A stretch of 64,000 nucleotides of DNA from JANWXD01 sp035575135 (GTDB lineage Bacteria; Acidobacteriota; Terriglobia; Bryobacterales; Bryobacteraceae), in NCBI GenBank assembly GCA_035575135.1, contig DATLYE010000032.1:1-64000 (forward strand). The letters run 5' to 3'. Every line of letters begins with the position of its first letter. The stretch's first letter is position 1. Under the pieces are notes generated by a model. The model was given only the letters and a program-made list of their open reading frames with translations, made no database searches and was not told where the DNA came from. The translations under genes were made by a program, and so were the position numbers. Shown one piece after another: positions 14,746 to 23,185 of the stretch.

Positions 14746-17001
14746 TCAAGCCAGGTCGAATTTCTCTGGATGAAGGGTCGGGTCGCTGGTGACCAGAACC
14801 GGACGGCGGAGCGTTTCCTCGAGCTCCTCCAGATAGTCGTTGGCCGTGGACTTGAGCGCCTTGGCCACGTCCGGATGCACGCGCAGCACGACATTGGCGC
14901 CCTCCACCGCTCCTGCGATCTTGCGCGCTTCCTGAAGGATCTCCCCGATGACCGTCTGGACGCTCTTGACGTAGCCCGCGCCGTCGCAGGTGGGGCAGGG
15001 CGAACACAACGCGCGCTCCAGACTCTGCTTGACACGCTTGCGCGTGATGGCCACCAGGCCGAAGTCGTTGAACTGAAGAATCTTGTACGGCGCGCGGTCC
15101 TGGCGCATCTCCTCCTCCAGAGCCTGGAACACCTTCTGGCGGTTCTTGCGCTCCTCCATGTCAATGAAATCGATGACGATGATCCCCCCGAGATCGCGGA
15201 GCCGGATCTGGCGCACGATTTCTTTGATCGCTTCCAGGTTGGTCTTGACGATGGTGTCTTCCAGGCGCCCGGACTTGCCCACGAACTTACCCGTGTTGAC
15301 GTCAATCGCCACCAGCGCTTCCGTCTGGTTGATGACGATGTAGCCGCCGGACTTGAGCCACACCTTGGGCCGCAGGGCCTTTTCCAGCTCCGCCGTAATA
15401 TTGAAGGCGTCAAAGATGGGCAGGGAGCGCGTGTACAGTTTCACCCGAGGGAGCATCGAGGGTTGCATGCGCTCCACGAAGCGGAGCACGGACTCGTAGA
15501 CTTCCTCATTATCCACCCAGATGGCCTTGAACTCCTCCGTCAGCTGGTCACGCAGCACGCGCTGGACCAGGTCCAGATCATGATGGATCAGGCACGGCGC
15601 TGGACGCTTTTCGGCCTTCTGGCGGATATCGAGCCACAGATTGTAGAGGTACATCATGTCCGCGGCGATTTCCTGCTCGGTGTGTCCCGCTCCGGCCGTG
15701 CGGATGATGAAACCGCCAGGGATGCCGACACGGTGCGTCTGCAGAATGCGGCGCAGGCGCGCGCGTTCCTCCTCGGAAGCGATCTTCCGCGATACGCCCA
15801 GATGATCTACAGTCGGCATGTAGACCACGTAGCGCCCCGGCAGCGCGATGTGTGAAGTGATGCGGGCTCCTTTCTGCCCGAGCGGCTCTTTCGCAATCTG
15901 GACCAGAATCTCCTGGCCTTCGCGCAACAGTTCGGTGATGGACGGTGAAGGCCTCTCGCGGGGACTCGCCTCGGCCGCGGCGGGCGCATCCGGCGCGGAT
16001 TCCGGTAGAGCATCCGCGCGACCCTCGCCCCGGAGCTTCCGGCGCAACCGCCGGGAAAGCCGGTGGGGATAGCGAACCGGCGCTTCGCGCACCTCCGCCT
16101 CAAGCGTGGCGGCCGCCTCCGCCGTCTCCACAGACTCGCCGGCTGCAGCACTCGCAGTCTGAGTTTCCTCCGAAGCCTGAGTCTCCACGGCAGGCTCGGG
16201 CTCCGCGGGGGTCTCCTCCGCAGCCGCCACCAGTGGTTCGGGAGCAGCCGCTTCTTCCGCGAGGCGCTCCTCTTCACGGTCTGCATTCGCCTCGATCTCG
16301 CCGGAGGATTGCGCCGAATCCTCAGGCTCGGAAGCTCGCTCGAACGGTTCCGCGGCTCCCGTTGCGTAGGATTCCTCGCCTGCCCCGGGCCTCTCCGCCT
16401 CCGGTGAAGGCTCCGTCCCGGTTCCCATCAGCTCCTCTCGCGACTCCCCTTCTCCTGAGGCAGGTTCCGTCTCAGCCTGCTGGCTCAGACGGCTGTACTT
16501 GGCCAGCGACTCCCCCGGAAGCACTGGGAACACGGCCGGCTCGGGGCTCGGGCGTTCGTGCCGGGTCCAGGCGGCTTCTCCGGAATATTTGGATTCCGGG
16601 AACCCGCGCCCTTTCCGGCGCCGCCGCGACCGCCGCGTTCTGGATTCTCGTGAGGGCGACTCTTGAGTCAGGGCCGGCCGCCGTTCGGCGGAAAAAGCAG
16701 GTAAAGCCTCCTCAGCCGCCGCCGAGCGCACCTTCTCTTGCGGCGGGGCTGCGATGCGGTCGAACTCTTCGTTCTCCTCGAAAAAGTCCGAAACATAGAG
16801 AAACGCGTCCCGCTCCAGGCCGATGTCAACGAAAGCCGACTGCATCCCCGGCAGCACGCGCGTCACGCGTCCTTTGTGGATGCTGCCTGCCAGCGGGTAT
16901 TCATGGGCGCGCTGAAAGTAGATTTCGACAAGCTGGTCGTCTTCCAGGATCGCCGCCCGGGTTTCGTGGCGATCCGCCGAAATTACCAATTCCTTTCCCA
17001 T
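14746..17001 (-). CDS. rng: Ribonuclease E/G
   Basis: This is an endoribonuclease for mRNA decay and rRNA maturation. The 751-residue protein opens with an S1-type segment (IHKGRVTRVLPGMQSAFVDI). From about 85 to 353 comes a low-complexity insertion rich in Glu, Ala and Pro with an Arg-rich patch (RRSRRRRKGRG). The S1 fold then resumes at LLREGQEILVQ, followed by the catalytic core with the metal-binding aspartates in LVAIDVNTGKFVGK and IIVIDFIDMEER, and a zinc-link CPTCDGAG. There is no long C-terminal degradosome tail, so it is closer to RNase G in length apart from the insertion. A GGAGGA site six bases upstream supports the ATG at 17001. Confidence 0.92.
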   Translation of the reverse strand: MGKELVISADRHETRAAILEDDQLVEIYFQRAHEYPLAGSIHKGRVTRVLPGMQSAFVDIGLERDAFLYVSDFFEENEEFDRIAAPPQEKVRSAAAEEALPAFSAERRPALTQESPSRESRTRRSRRRRKGRGFPESKYSGEAAWTRHERPSPEPAVFPVLPGESLAKYSRLSQQAETEPASGEGESREELMGTGTEPSPEAERPGAGEESYATGAAEPFERASEPEDSAQSSGEIEANADREEERLAEEAAAPEPLVAAAEETPAEPEPAVETQASEETQTASAAAGESVETAEAAATLEAEVREAPVRYPHRLSRRLRRKLRGEGRADALPESAPDAPAAAEASPRERPSPSITELLREGQEILVQIAKEPLGQKGARITSHIALPGRYVVYMPTVDHLGVSRKIASEEERARLRRILQTHRVGIPGGFIIRTAGAGHTEQEIAADMMYLYNLWLDIRQKAEKRPAPCLIHHDLDLVQRVLRDQLTEEFKAIWVDNEEVYESVLRFVERMQPSMLPRVKLYTRSLPIFDAFNITAELEKALRPKVWLKSGGYIVINQTEALVAIDVNTGKFVGKSGRLEDTIVKTNLEAIKEIVRQIRLRDLGGIIVIDFIDMEERKNRQKVFQALEEEMRQDRAPYKILQFNDFGLVAITRKRVKQSLERALCSPCPTCDGAGYVKSVQTVIGEILQEARKIAGAVEGANVVLRVHPDVAKALKSTANDYLEELEETLRRPVLVTSDPTLHPEKFDLA

Positions 17002-17282
17002 CGGGACTCCTCCGTTTTGGAAGCGACGGAGGCTTGCGTGCGGAGAAATAGAGGCGCCGCGCCGGCTTGCGAGCCTTGGGCGGGCTTGCCCGCGCTCCGC
17101 TGGCTCGCTTGCAGATTAAACTCTAACGAGCGATCGGTTGCGCTCGAGTTTCCCGGCCGCCGGCACCAGACCACCGGACCCGGGCCCTTCGGCCCCTGAT
17201 CCTGCTTGGAACTCTTGCCGGTCCGTTGCCTGCTGCGTCAGACTCGGCCTGCCTCAAATCTCTTCGCAAAACTCCCTTCGCT
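17002..17282. other. Intergenic region with several inverted repeats
   Basis: This gap between rodA (ending at 17283) and the RNase gene (starting at 17001) has no convincing ORF. It contains a GGGCC-CTTC-GGCCC hairpin at 17182-17195, which could end the rodA transcript although no T-run follows. It also contains an imperfect longer repeat around 17120-17150 in which CGAGCG pairs with CGCTCG. The second repeat lies in the probable leader of the RNase gene, where RNase E-family genes are often autoregulated. That link is inference. Confidence 0.4.
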
Positions 17283-18374
17283 TCAATTCACGAACCGCCG
17301 GAGCCGCACACTGTTTACCAGACCCAGCATCGCGAACGTCGTCAGCACACTGGATCCGCCGTAGCTCATCAGCGGCAAGGGAATGCCGGTCACGGGCATC
17401 CGGCCCACCAGCATTCCCACGTTCACCAACATGTGAAACAGCAACAACGCGAACACTCCGATGCAGATATACATCCCGGCCCGGTCTGCAGCCGTCTGCG
17501 CGTTCTGGATGATCTGCATCAGGAGCAGGAAATACAGCCCGAGAACTCCAACTACTCCGACGAAGCCGTGTTCTTCGGCAAACGCCGCAAAGATGAAATC
17601 CGTATGAGGCACTGGGAGAAAGCGCAGTTGCGCTTGGGAGCCTCGCGTTACTCCCTTGCCCCAGATGCCGCCCGAGCCCACCGCAATCTTGGATTGGATC
17701 ACCTGATAGCCGGAGCCCAGCGGGTCCCGACCGGGATCAAGAAACGACACCAGGCGCTCCTTCTGGTAGTCTTTCAAGACATGCCATCCGGCAGGGATCG
17801 CCAAGGCCCCTCCAATCGCCAGGACGGCGACGTGGCGCCACCGCAAGCCGGCCAGAAATATGCCCGCACCCGCGATGGCCGCGTATGTCAGCGCCGTCCC
17901 CAGATCGGGTTGCTTGGCCACCAGCACCATGGGGATCCCGATCACGCCTCCCAGCTTTACCAGATCCCGGCCTTCCAGCCGTTCGCCTGAGAGCTCGTTC
18001 AAGTACCGGGCAACGAGCAGTACCACCACCAGTTTAACGAACTCCGAGATCTGCAAGGTGAAGCCACCCGGCAACGGAATCCACCGCCGGGAACCGAACA
18101 CCGTGCGGCCCGCCACCAGCACGAGGATGAGCGTCAAGACGGCGGCCAGATACAGCCACGGGACCCGGTCTAACAGCGCGTGATAGTCCAGGCGAGCCAC
18201 CACCGCCAACGCCCCCAGCCCTGCCACAACGAACAGCAGTTGTTTCCACCACGTGCCCTGCCACACCGTGCCGAGGGTGGCGCTGTAAATCTGGACAATG
18301 CCGATCGAGCTGAGAACCAGCGCAAGCCCGATCAGGCCCCAGTCGAGATCCCTTAGGTTGTAGCGTCGAGCCAT
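17283..18374 (-). CDS. rodA: RodA, SEDS peptidoglycan glycosyltransferase of the elongasome
   Basis: RodA polymerises glycan strands from lipid II during cell elongation together with PBP2. The 363-residue protein has about ten membrane segments and the SEDS landmarks RTVFGSRRWIPLPGG, the QISEFVKL motif, KQPDLGTAL, and the late MLVNVGMLVGRMPVTGIPLPLMSY-type segment. It is the last gene of the mreB-mreC-mreD-mrdA-rodA operon and starts 9 bases after the mrdA stop. A 281-base non-coding gap separates it from the RNase gene. Confidence 0.95.
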   Translation of the reverse strand: MARRYNLRDLDWGLIGLALVLSSIGIVQIYSATLGTVWQGTWWKQLLFVVAGLGALAVVARLDYHALLDRVPWLYLAAVLTLILVLVAGRTVFGSRRWIPLPGGFTLQISEFVKLVVVLLVARYLNELSGERLEGRDLVKLGGVIGIPMVLVAKQPDLGTALTYAAIAGAGIFLAGLRWRHVAVLAIGGALAIPAGWHVLKDYQKERLVSFLDPGRDPLGSGYQVIQSKIAVGSGGIWGKGVTRGSQAQLRFLPVPHTDFIFAAFAEEHGFVGVVGVLGLYFLLLMQIIQNAQTAADRAGMYICIGVFALLLFHMLVNVGMLVGRMPVTGIPLPLMSYGGSSVLTTFAMLGLVNSVRLRRFVN

Positions 18375-18382
18375 CCGCTCCC

Positions 18383-20272
18383 TTAAGGAGACGGCGCCGC
18401 GGCGGAAGGGACCGGCGGCGTCCTCGCCACCAGCGGCGTCGCACTCGTTCGAGCTTTCTTGTCAAAGTACGCTTTGATCACGTCCCTGACGATGGGGCCG
18501 GCCAGGTGGCCGTGCTCACCACCTTCGAACAGCGCCACGACGACGATCTCCGGGGATTCCCGCGGCGCAAAACCCACAAACCAGGCGTTGTCTTTCAGAG
18601 TCTCCCCGAGTCGAGTGTTTTTCAAAGCTTCGTTTGAGGCCAGCTGCGCCGTTCCCGTCTTGCCGCAAAGCTCGATTCCAGGCAGACGCGCCCGCGTTCC
18701 CGTGCCGCCCTCGTTGACGACACCATACATGCCCCGAACCACTTCCGCGACGAATTCGGGATGCAGCTTGGCCCGGCGTACCGGCTGTGGTTCGGCGGCG
18801 GTCTTCACCAGGTGCGGCTTGTACCATACGCCCCCCATGGCCAGACCTCCGATGGCATAGGCAAGCTGCAAGGGCGTCACGGTCAAAGCCCCCTGCCCGA
18901 TGGCGACGGAGATCGTCTCACCGGCGTACCATTTTTGCCGGAACGTACGAAGCTTCCAGCGCGACGAGGGCACCAGCCCGGCAGCTTCGTGCGGAAGATC
19001 AATTCCCGTCTTCTGCCCCAAGCCGCACAGCTCGGCATACTCTGCCAGCGGGTCGATGCCGAGGCGGTTGCCGGCATTGTAGAAGAACACATCGCAGGAT
19101 TGTACGATGCCCCGGTGCAGATCCACGCTGCCGTGCCCGCCCTTGAGATGGCATTTGAAAAACCGCCCGTAAAAGGTCGCCCCGCCGCGGCAGGAGACGG
19201 AGAAGTTCTCATCAATCGCTCCGGTTTCCAGGGCTGCCAGCGCGACGATGGGTTTGAACGTGGAGCCCGGTGCCAGCTGGGCCTGAATCGCCCGGTTCAG
19301 CAACGGAGTGTCCGGATCCTCCACCAGCTGTCTCCAGTCATCGGGCCGGATCCGTCCCGCGAAGCGATTGGCGTCGAAGGCCGGCCGGCTCACCATGGCG
19401 AGCACTTCACCGTTGCGCGGATCCAAAGCCACTACTGCGCCCTTGCGGCCTTCCATGGCCAGTTCCGCCACGACCTGCAAGTCCAGGTCTATGGTGAGCT
19501 GAAGATTCTTTCCGGGGATCGCCTCCTTGAGCCCGAAAACCTGCCTGACGCGCCCGCGGCTGTCCACGATCACCTGGCGCTGGCCGTCCACTCCCATCAG
19601 CACGCTGTTGTATTGCCGCTCGATGCCGGCTTTGCCGACGATATCCCCGGGCTTGTAGCGGGCAAACTCCAGCGTGTTGAGCTCGGCTTCGCTGACCTCG
19701 CCGACGTAGCCGATCACGTGCGCAGCCAGTCCGTGGCGTGGATACAGCCGCCGCTGGGAGTGAATCAGCTCCATCTCGGGGAACCCCGGCATGGAGCGGT
19801 GGGCCTCCACAAACGCCAGCTCCCCCGGCGTCAGTTCGTCTTTGAGAACGATTTGCTCATACCGCGGCCGGGCGCGGAAGCTTTCCACTCGGGCCCGCAG
19901 TTCCTCGTAGTTCAGGTGCAACCCCGCGGCAATGGCGCGCAGATGCTCCGGCCGGAGGTTGTCGCGCGAGACAATCACGCTGAAAGAGGAGTGGTTGTCC
20001 ACGATCACCCGTCCGTCGCGGTCCAGGATCTTTCCTCGCGGCGCCAGGATGGGCAGCGCCTTGATGCGGTTCCGTTCGGCGAGCTCGCTGTACCATTCCG
20101 GGTTACGCACCTGGAGGTTCCAGAAACCCGAAATGAGGAACAGGAACACGGCCACGGTGAGGTACTGGAGGAAGGCAATCTTGCCGGCGGCCCGCTTGGG
20201 GTCCTCGCGCGGCAGGCGAGGCGGAGACGGAACCGGCTCTTCGGGGTCGTGAAACGCCTCGGGCGGCACCAA
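18383..20272 (-). CDS. mrdA: Penicillin-binding protein 2
   Basis: PBP2 is the elongation-specific transpeptidase that works with RodA. The 629-residue protein has one N-terminal membrane helix (about residues 30-50), a pedestal domain beginning APRGKILDRDGRVIVDN, and a transpeptidase domain with the active-site serine in GSTFKPI, SCDVFFYN as the second motif and GKTGTAQ as the third. The frame begins with TTG at 20272 followed directly by GTG. Either could be used, and an AGGA sequence lies upstream. It sits 6 bases after mreD. Confidence 0.94.
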   Translation of the reverse strand: MVPPEAFHDPEEPVPSPPRLPREDPKRAAGKIAFLQYLTVAVFLFLISGFWNLQVRNPEWYSELAERNRIKALPILAPRGKILDRDGRVIVDNHSSFSVIVSRDNLRPEHLRAIAAGLHLNYEELRARVESFRARPRYEQIVLKDELTPGELAFVEAHRSMPGFPEMELIHSQRRLYPRHGLAAHVIGYVGEVSEAELNTLEFARYKPGDIVGKAGIERQYNSVLMGVDGQRQVIVDSRGRVRQVFGLKEAIPGKNLQLTIDLDLQVVAELAMEGRKGAVVALDPRNGEVLAMVSRPAFDANRFAGRIRPDDWRQLVEDPDTPLLNRAIQAQLAPGSTFKPIVALAALETGAIDENFSVSCRGGATFYGRFFKCHLKGGHGSVDLHRGIVQSCDVFFYNAGNRLGIDPLAEYAELCGLGQKTGIDLPHEAAGLVPSSRWKLRTFRQKWYAGETISVAIGQGALTVTPLQLAYAIGGLAMGGVWYKPHLVKTAAEPQPVRRAKLHPEFVAEVVRGMYGVVNEGGTGTRARLPGIELCGKTGTAQLASNEALKNTRLGETLKDNAWFVGFAPRESPEIVVVALFEGGEHGHLAGPIVRDVIKAYFDKKARTSATPLVARTPPVPSAAAPSP

Positions 20273-20278
20273 CGGAGT

Positions 20279-20809
20279 TCAGTCCTCTCTCCTGAGTTTA
20301 TCCAACAGGGCGAAGCCCGCGACGCCGACGGCGGCGCTGATGACGGCCAGCACCAGTGTCTGAGCCGGGTCCGCTGCAAGCGACTCCCCGAGCAACAGCA
20401 CGCGCAGTGCCCAATAACAGGTCTGGTGCAAAAGGAAAAAGACCACCACCAGCAGGAAGCGCACGAGGGTGCGATCGGCGTCCACCCGCAGGCTCAGCGA
20501 GGCGGCTGCGTACCCCACGACCGTCTTGGCGATGCCGAACATCCCCAGAGGATGCCGGGAGAGGGAATCTTGCAGCAGGCCCACGCCCGCCCCGATCAAG
20601 GTGCCCGCCACCGGCCGGCGGCGGTCCACGGCCAGGTAAATCACAGCCAGAAGTGGCAAGTCCACCGCTGCGGCAGGCTCGAAAAACAGCGGTACGTAAA
20701 CCTGAAACAGCACCGTCAGAATGGAAACGGCCGCCAGCACCCAAGGGCGGATCCTGGAAAGCTTGGCGTGTCGCCGCCCGATGGTGTAATCGTCAGCGAG
20801 CGGGTCCAT
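20279..20809 (-). CDS. mreD: MreD, rod-shape membrane protein
   Basis: MreD is a small inner-membrane protein of the elongasome. The ATG at 20809 gives 176 residues and five or six hydrophobic segments (VLAAVSILTVLFQVYVP, LPLLAVIYLAV, a DSLSRHPLGMFG loop). The frame is open further upstream, but that part is inside mreC and poor in hydrophobic residues. The chosen start overlaps the mreC stop by 17 bases. Identification rests on membrane topology and operon position, since MreD sequences are weakly conserved. Confidence 0.88.
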   Translation of the reverse strand: MDPLADDYTIGRRHAKLSRIRPWVLAAVSILTVLFQVYVPLFFEPAAAVDLPLLAVIYLAVDRRRPVAGTLIGAGVGLLQDSLSRHPLGMFGIAKTVVGYAAASLSLRVDADRTLVRFLLVVVFFLLHQTCYWALRVLLLGESLAADPAQTLVLAVISAAVGVAGFALLDKLRRED

Positions 20810-21965
20810 TGGGCGGCGGCGTCGCCTGGGAGCGTGGGAGACTGCCAGAGGGAGCGACGGGCTGTGGCGCAGCCGGCGAGGCCGGGCGCCGGGGAGGCGC
20901 GCCGGGCGTCGCAAGGCGATCGGTCTCGGGCTGCGGCCGCCAGTTGAAATCCGGCGGTCGGGAGCCCGGTGCGGCTTCGCCAAAAACGTGACCTTGCAGC
21001 TCGCCCAGTCTGCGATAGTGTTCCCGAAGCCGGTCCGCATCCGTGGAAAGAATGCCCTCCGCGACAGGTGCCTCCGGCGCCGCCGTGGCTCCAGGTGGGG
21101 CCAGCAAATAGAGTTCGGAGGGGGCCGCTCCGGTCTCGCCGGGGAGGGCTTGATGGACGCCGTGGAGGACGATCAGAACTTCTTCGAGACCGTGCGCCAG
21201 TCCGCTCGGTTCGAGGAGCACCTCCAGAAAGGTCTTGCCCGGAGCGACGCTGCGCACCCGTCCCACCGGCAGGCCCCGGGGAAAAACCAAATCCTCGCCC
21301 GAAGTGTAAAACCACTCGCCCTGCTCCACCCGCTCTTCATTCTGCAGGTACTCGATGCGGCACAGCTTCTGACCGGTGCCTTTCAGCGTGCCTTCCACAC
21401 GATGCACCTCGCTGATGACTCCGGCGGCAAAACTGGGGTCGGTGATTACCAATACCTGAGAGGCCGTGGGATAGACTGCAATGACCCTCCCCACGACGCC
21501 CTCCGGCGTGATTACAGCCATCCCTTTGCGGACTCCGTCGGCCGATCCGCGATCTACGAAAACTGCCCGGGCGGCGGGGCCGGAACTGGCGGCAATCACG
21601 CGGGCCAGGAGGGTGCGTGAGGGGTGGCGGCTCTGGAATTCCCCCAGGATTTCCGACCGCCGCAGGCTGGCCAGCTCCCGGTTCAGGCGCCGATTCTCCA
21701 GTCGGAGGCGGTCCACTTCGGACCGCAGCCTCCGGTTTTCCTCCGCGGCGCCGGCCAGTCGGATGTAACCTTCGATCATCCGCTCGGCGCCCGTGCGGAC
21801 GCCGTCCAGCAGTCGCGCCAGAGGCGTGATGGCCGAAACCGCCCACAGGCGGATCAGCCGGACGTCTTCCCCCGTCTTGACCTGATAGGCAAGCAAAAGC
21901 AGCTGGGCAAAGATCACGGCCAGCATCACCGCGATGTGCCGGTACCTGCCGAACAATAGCTCCAT
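20793..21965 (-). CDS. mreC: MreC, rod-shape periplasmic scaffold
   Basis: MreC links the cytoplasmic MreB filament to PBP2. The 390-residue protein has an N-terminal membrane helix, a coiled coil at about 70-110 (EENRRLRSEVDRLRLENRR), then the two-barrel MreC domain with RTLLARVIAAS, FVDRGSADGVRKGMAV, GVVGRVIAVYPTASQVLVI and GLPVGRV. A proline-rich tail of about 100 residues follows. The gene starts 4 bases after the mreB stop. Confidence 0.95.
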   Translation of the reverse strand: MELLFGRYRHIAVMLAVIFAQLLLLAYQVKTGEDVRLIRLWAVSAITPLARLLDGVRTGAERMIEGYIRLAGAAEENRRLRSEVDRLRLENRRLNRELASLRRSEILGEFQSRHPSRTLLARVIAASSGPAARAVFVDRGSADGVRKGMAVITPEGVVGRVIAVYPTASQVLVITDPSFAAGVISEVHRVEGTLKGTGQKLCRIEYLQNEERVEQGEWFYTSGEDLVFPRGLPVGRVRSVAPGKTFLEVLLEPSGLAHGLEEVLIVLHGVHQALPGETGAAPSELYLLAPPGATAAPEAPVAEGILSTDADRLREHYRRLGELQGHVFGEAAPGSRPPDFNWRPQPETDRLATPGAPPRRPASPAAPQPVAPSGSLPRSQATPPPNGPAR

Positions 21966-21969
21966 CCGC

Positions 21970-22995
21970 TCACTCGATCGAGATCTTGCGTAACAGCCGG
22001 AAGTCCGTGAGGAGCTTGCCCGTACCCAGTACTACGGAAGCCAGCGGATCTTCGGCGATGGACACCGGCAAGCCCGTTTCTTCGCGGATGCGCTTGTCGA
22101 GGTTTTTCAGCAGCGCGCCCCCGCCGGTGAGCACGATGCCCCGGTCGCTGATATCGGCGCTCAGCTCCGGCGGCGTGCGTTCCAGGGCCACCCGAATCGC
22201 GTTCATAATCGTGCTGACGCATTCGGAAAGCGCCTCGCGGATCTCACTGTCGTCCACCGTGATCGTTTTGGGAACGCCCTGGATGAGGTTCCGCCCCTTG
22301 ATCTCCATCGTCAGCGGCTTCTCCAGGGGATAGGCCGAACCGATCTGAATCTTGATCGCCTCGGCGGTGCGTTCGCCGATCAGCAGGTTATATTTCCGCT
22401 TCAGGTACTGCATGATCGCCTCATCCATCTCGTTGCCGGCCACGCGCACCGAACGGGAATAGACGATTCCGGACAGGGAGATCACCGCCACGTCCGTGGT
22501 CCCTCCCCCGATGTCCACCACCATGTTGCCCGACGGCTCGGTGATGGGCAGACCCGCCCCGATGGCGGCCATCATGGCCTGCTCCACCAGGTACACCTCG
22601 CTCGCCTTGGCGCGGTAGGCCGAGTCCACCACGGCGCGCTTCTCCACCTGCGTGATCTCGCTGGGCACGCCGATCACGATGCGGGGATGGACCAGCATGC
22701 GGCGGCCGTGCGCCTTCTGGATGAAGTAGGTCAGCATTTTCTCGGTCACCTTGAAGTCGGCGATGACGCCGTCCTTCATGGGCCGGATGGCCACGATGTT
22801 GCCCGGCGTGCGCCCGAGCATTTCTTTGGCCTCTTTGCCCACGGCCTCCACCTCGCCGGTCGTCTTGTTGATGGCTACGATGGAGGGCTCGTTCACCACG
22901 ATGCCGCGGTCCTTGGCGAACACGAGCGTGTTGGCCGTGCCGAGATCAATAGCCAGATCGGAAGAGAAAAGACTGAATAATGACCGGAAATTCAT
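21970..22995 (-). CDS. mreB: MreB, actin-like cell-shape protein
   Basis: MreB forms membrane-bound filaments that direct lateral wall synthesis. The 341-residue protein contains the phosphate-1 motif DLAIDLGTANTLV, VVDIGGGTTDVAVIS, GNEMDEAI, and the adenosine motif VLTGGGALLKNLD, so it is complete and at normal length. It is the first gene of the shape operon. The 190-base gap upstream probably holds the promoter, but I see no strong box pair in it. Confidence 0.97.
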   Translation of the reverse strand: MNFRSLFSLFSSDLAIDLGTANTLVFAKDRGIVVNEPSIVAINKTTGEVEAVGKEAKEMLGRTPGNIVAIRPMKDGVIADFKVTEKMLTYFIQKAHGRRMLVHPRIVIGVPSEITQVEKRAVVDSAYRAKASEVYLVEQAMMAAIGAGLPITEPSGNMVVDIGGGTTDVAVISLSGIVYSRSVRVAGNEMDEAIMQYLKRKYNLLIGERTAEAIKIQIGSAYPLEKPLTMEIKGRNLIQGVPKTITVDDSEIREALSECVSTIMNAIRVALERTPPELSADISDRGIVLTGGGALLKNLDKRIREETGLPVSIAEDPLASVVLGTGKLLTDFRLLRKISIE

Positions 22996-23185
22996 TCCCC
23001 TTACAGTTCGAAAGGCGCATGCGCGCGGACCGTTCGCTGCCCTCTGTGCTGCAGCGCGGTTGCCGATTCACTGTCGCCCGGGAAAGCAGAGGCGCGCGGT
23101 CCACCATAAGGCTAACACACCCACGCCAAGGCTTCAATTCCCCGGCCGCGGGCGGGGAGGCAGGCTTACGGGGTGAACAGGAGCC

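Noticed and set aside
18761..20947. A 728-codon plus-strand frame opposite mrdA and mreD
   Set aside because: It is a shadow of the shape operon, with no start signal or recognisable domain.
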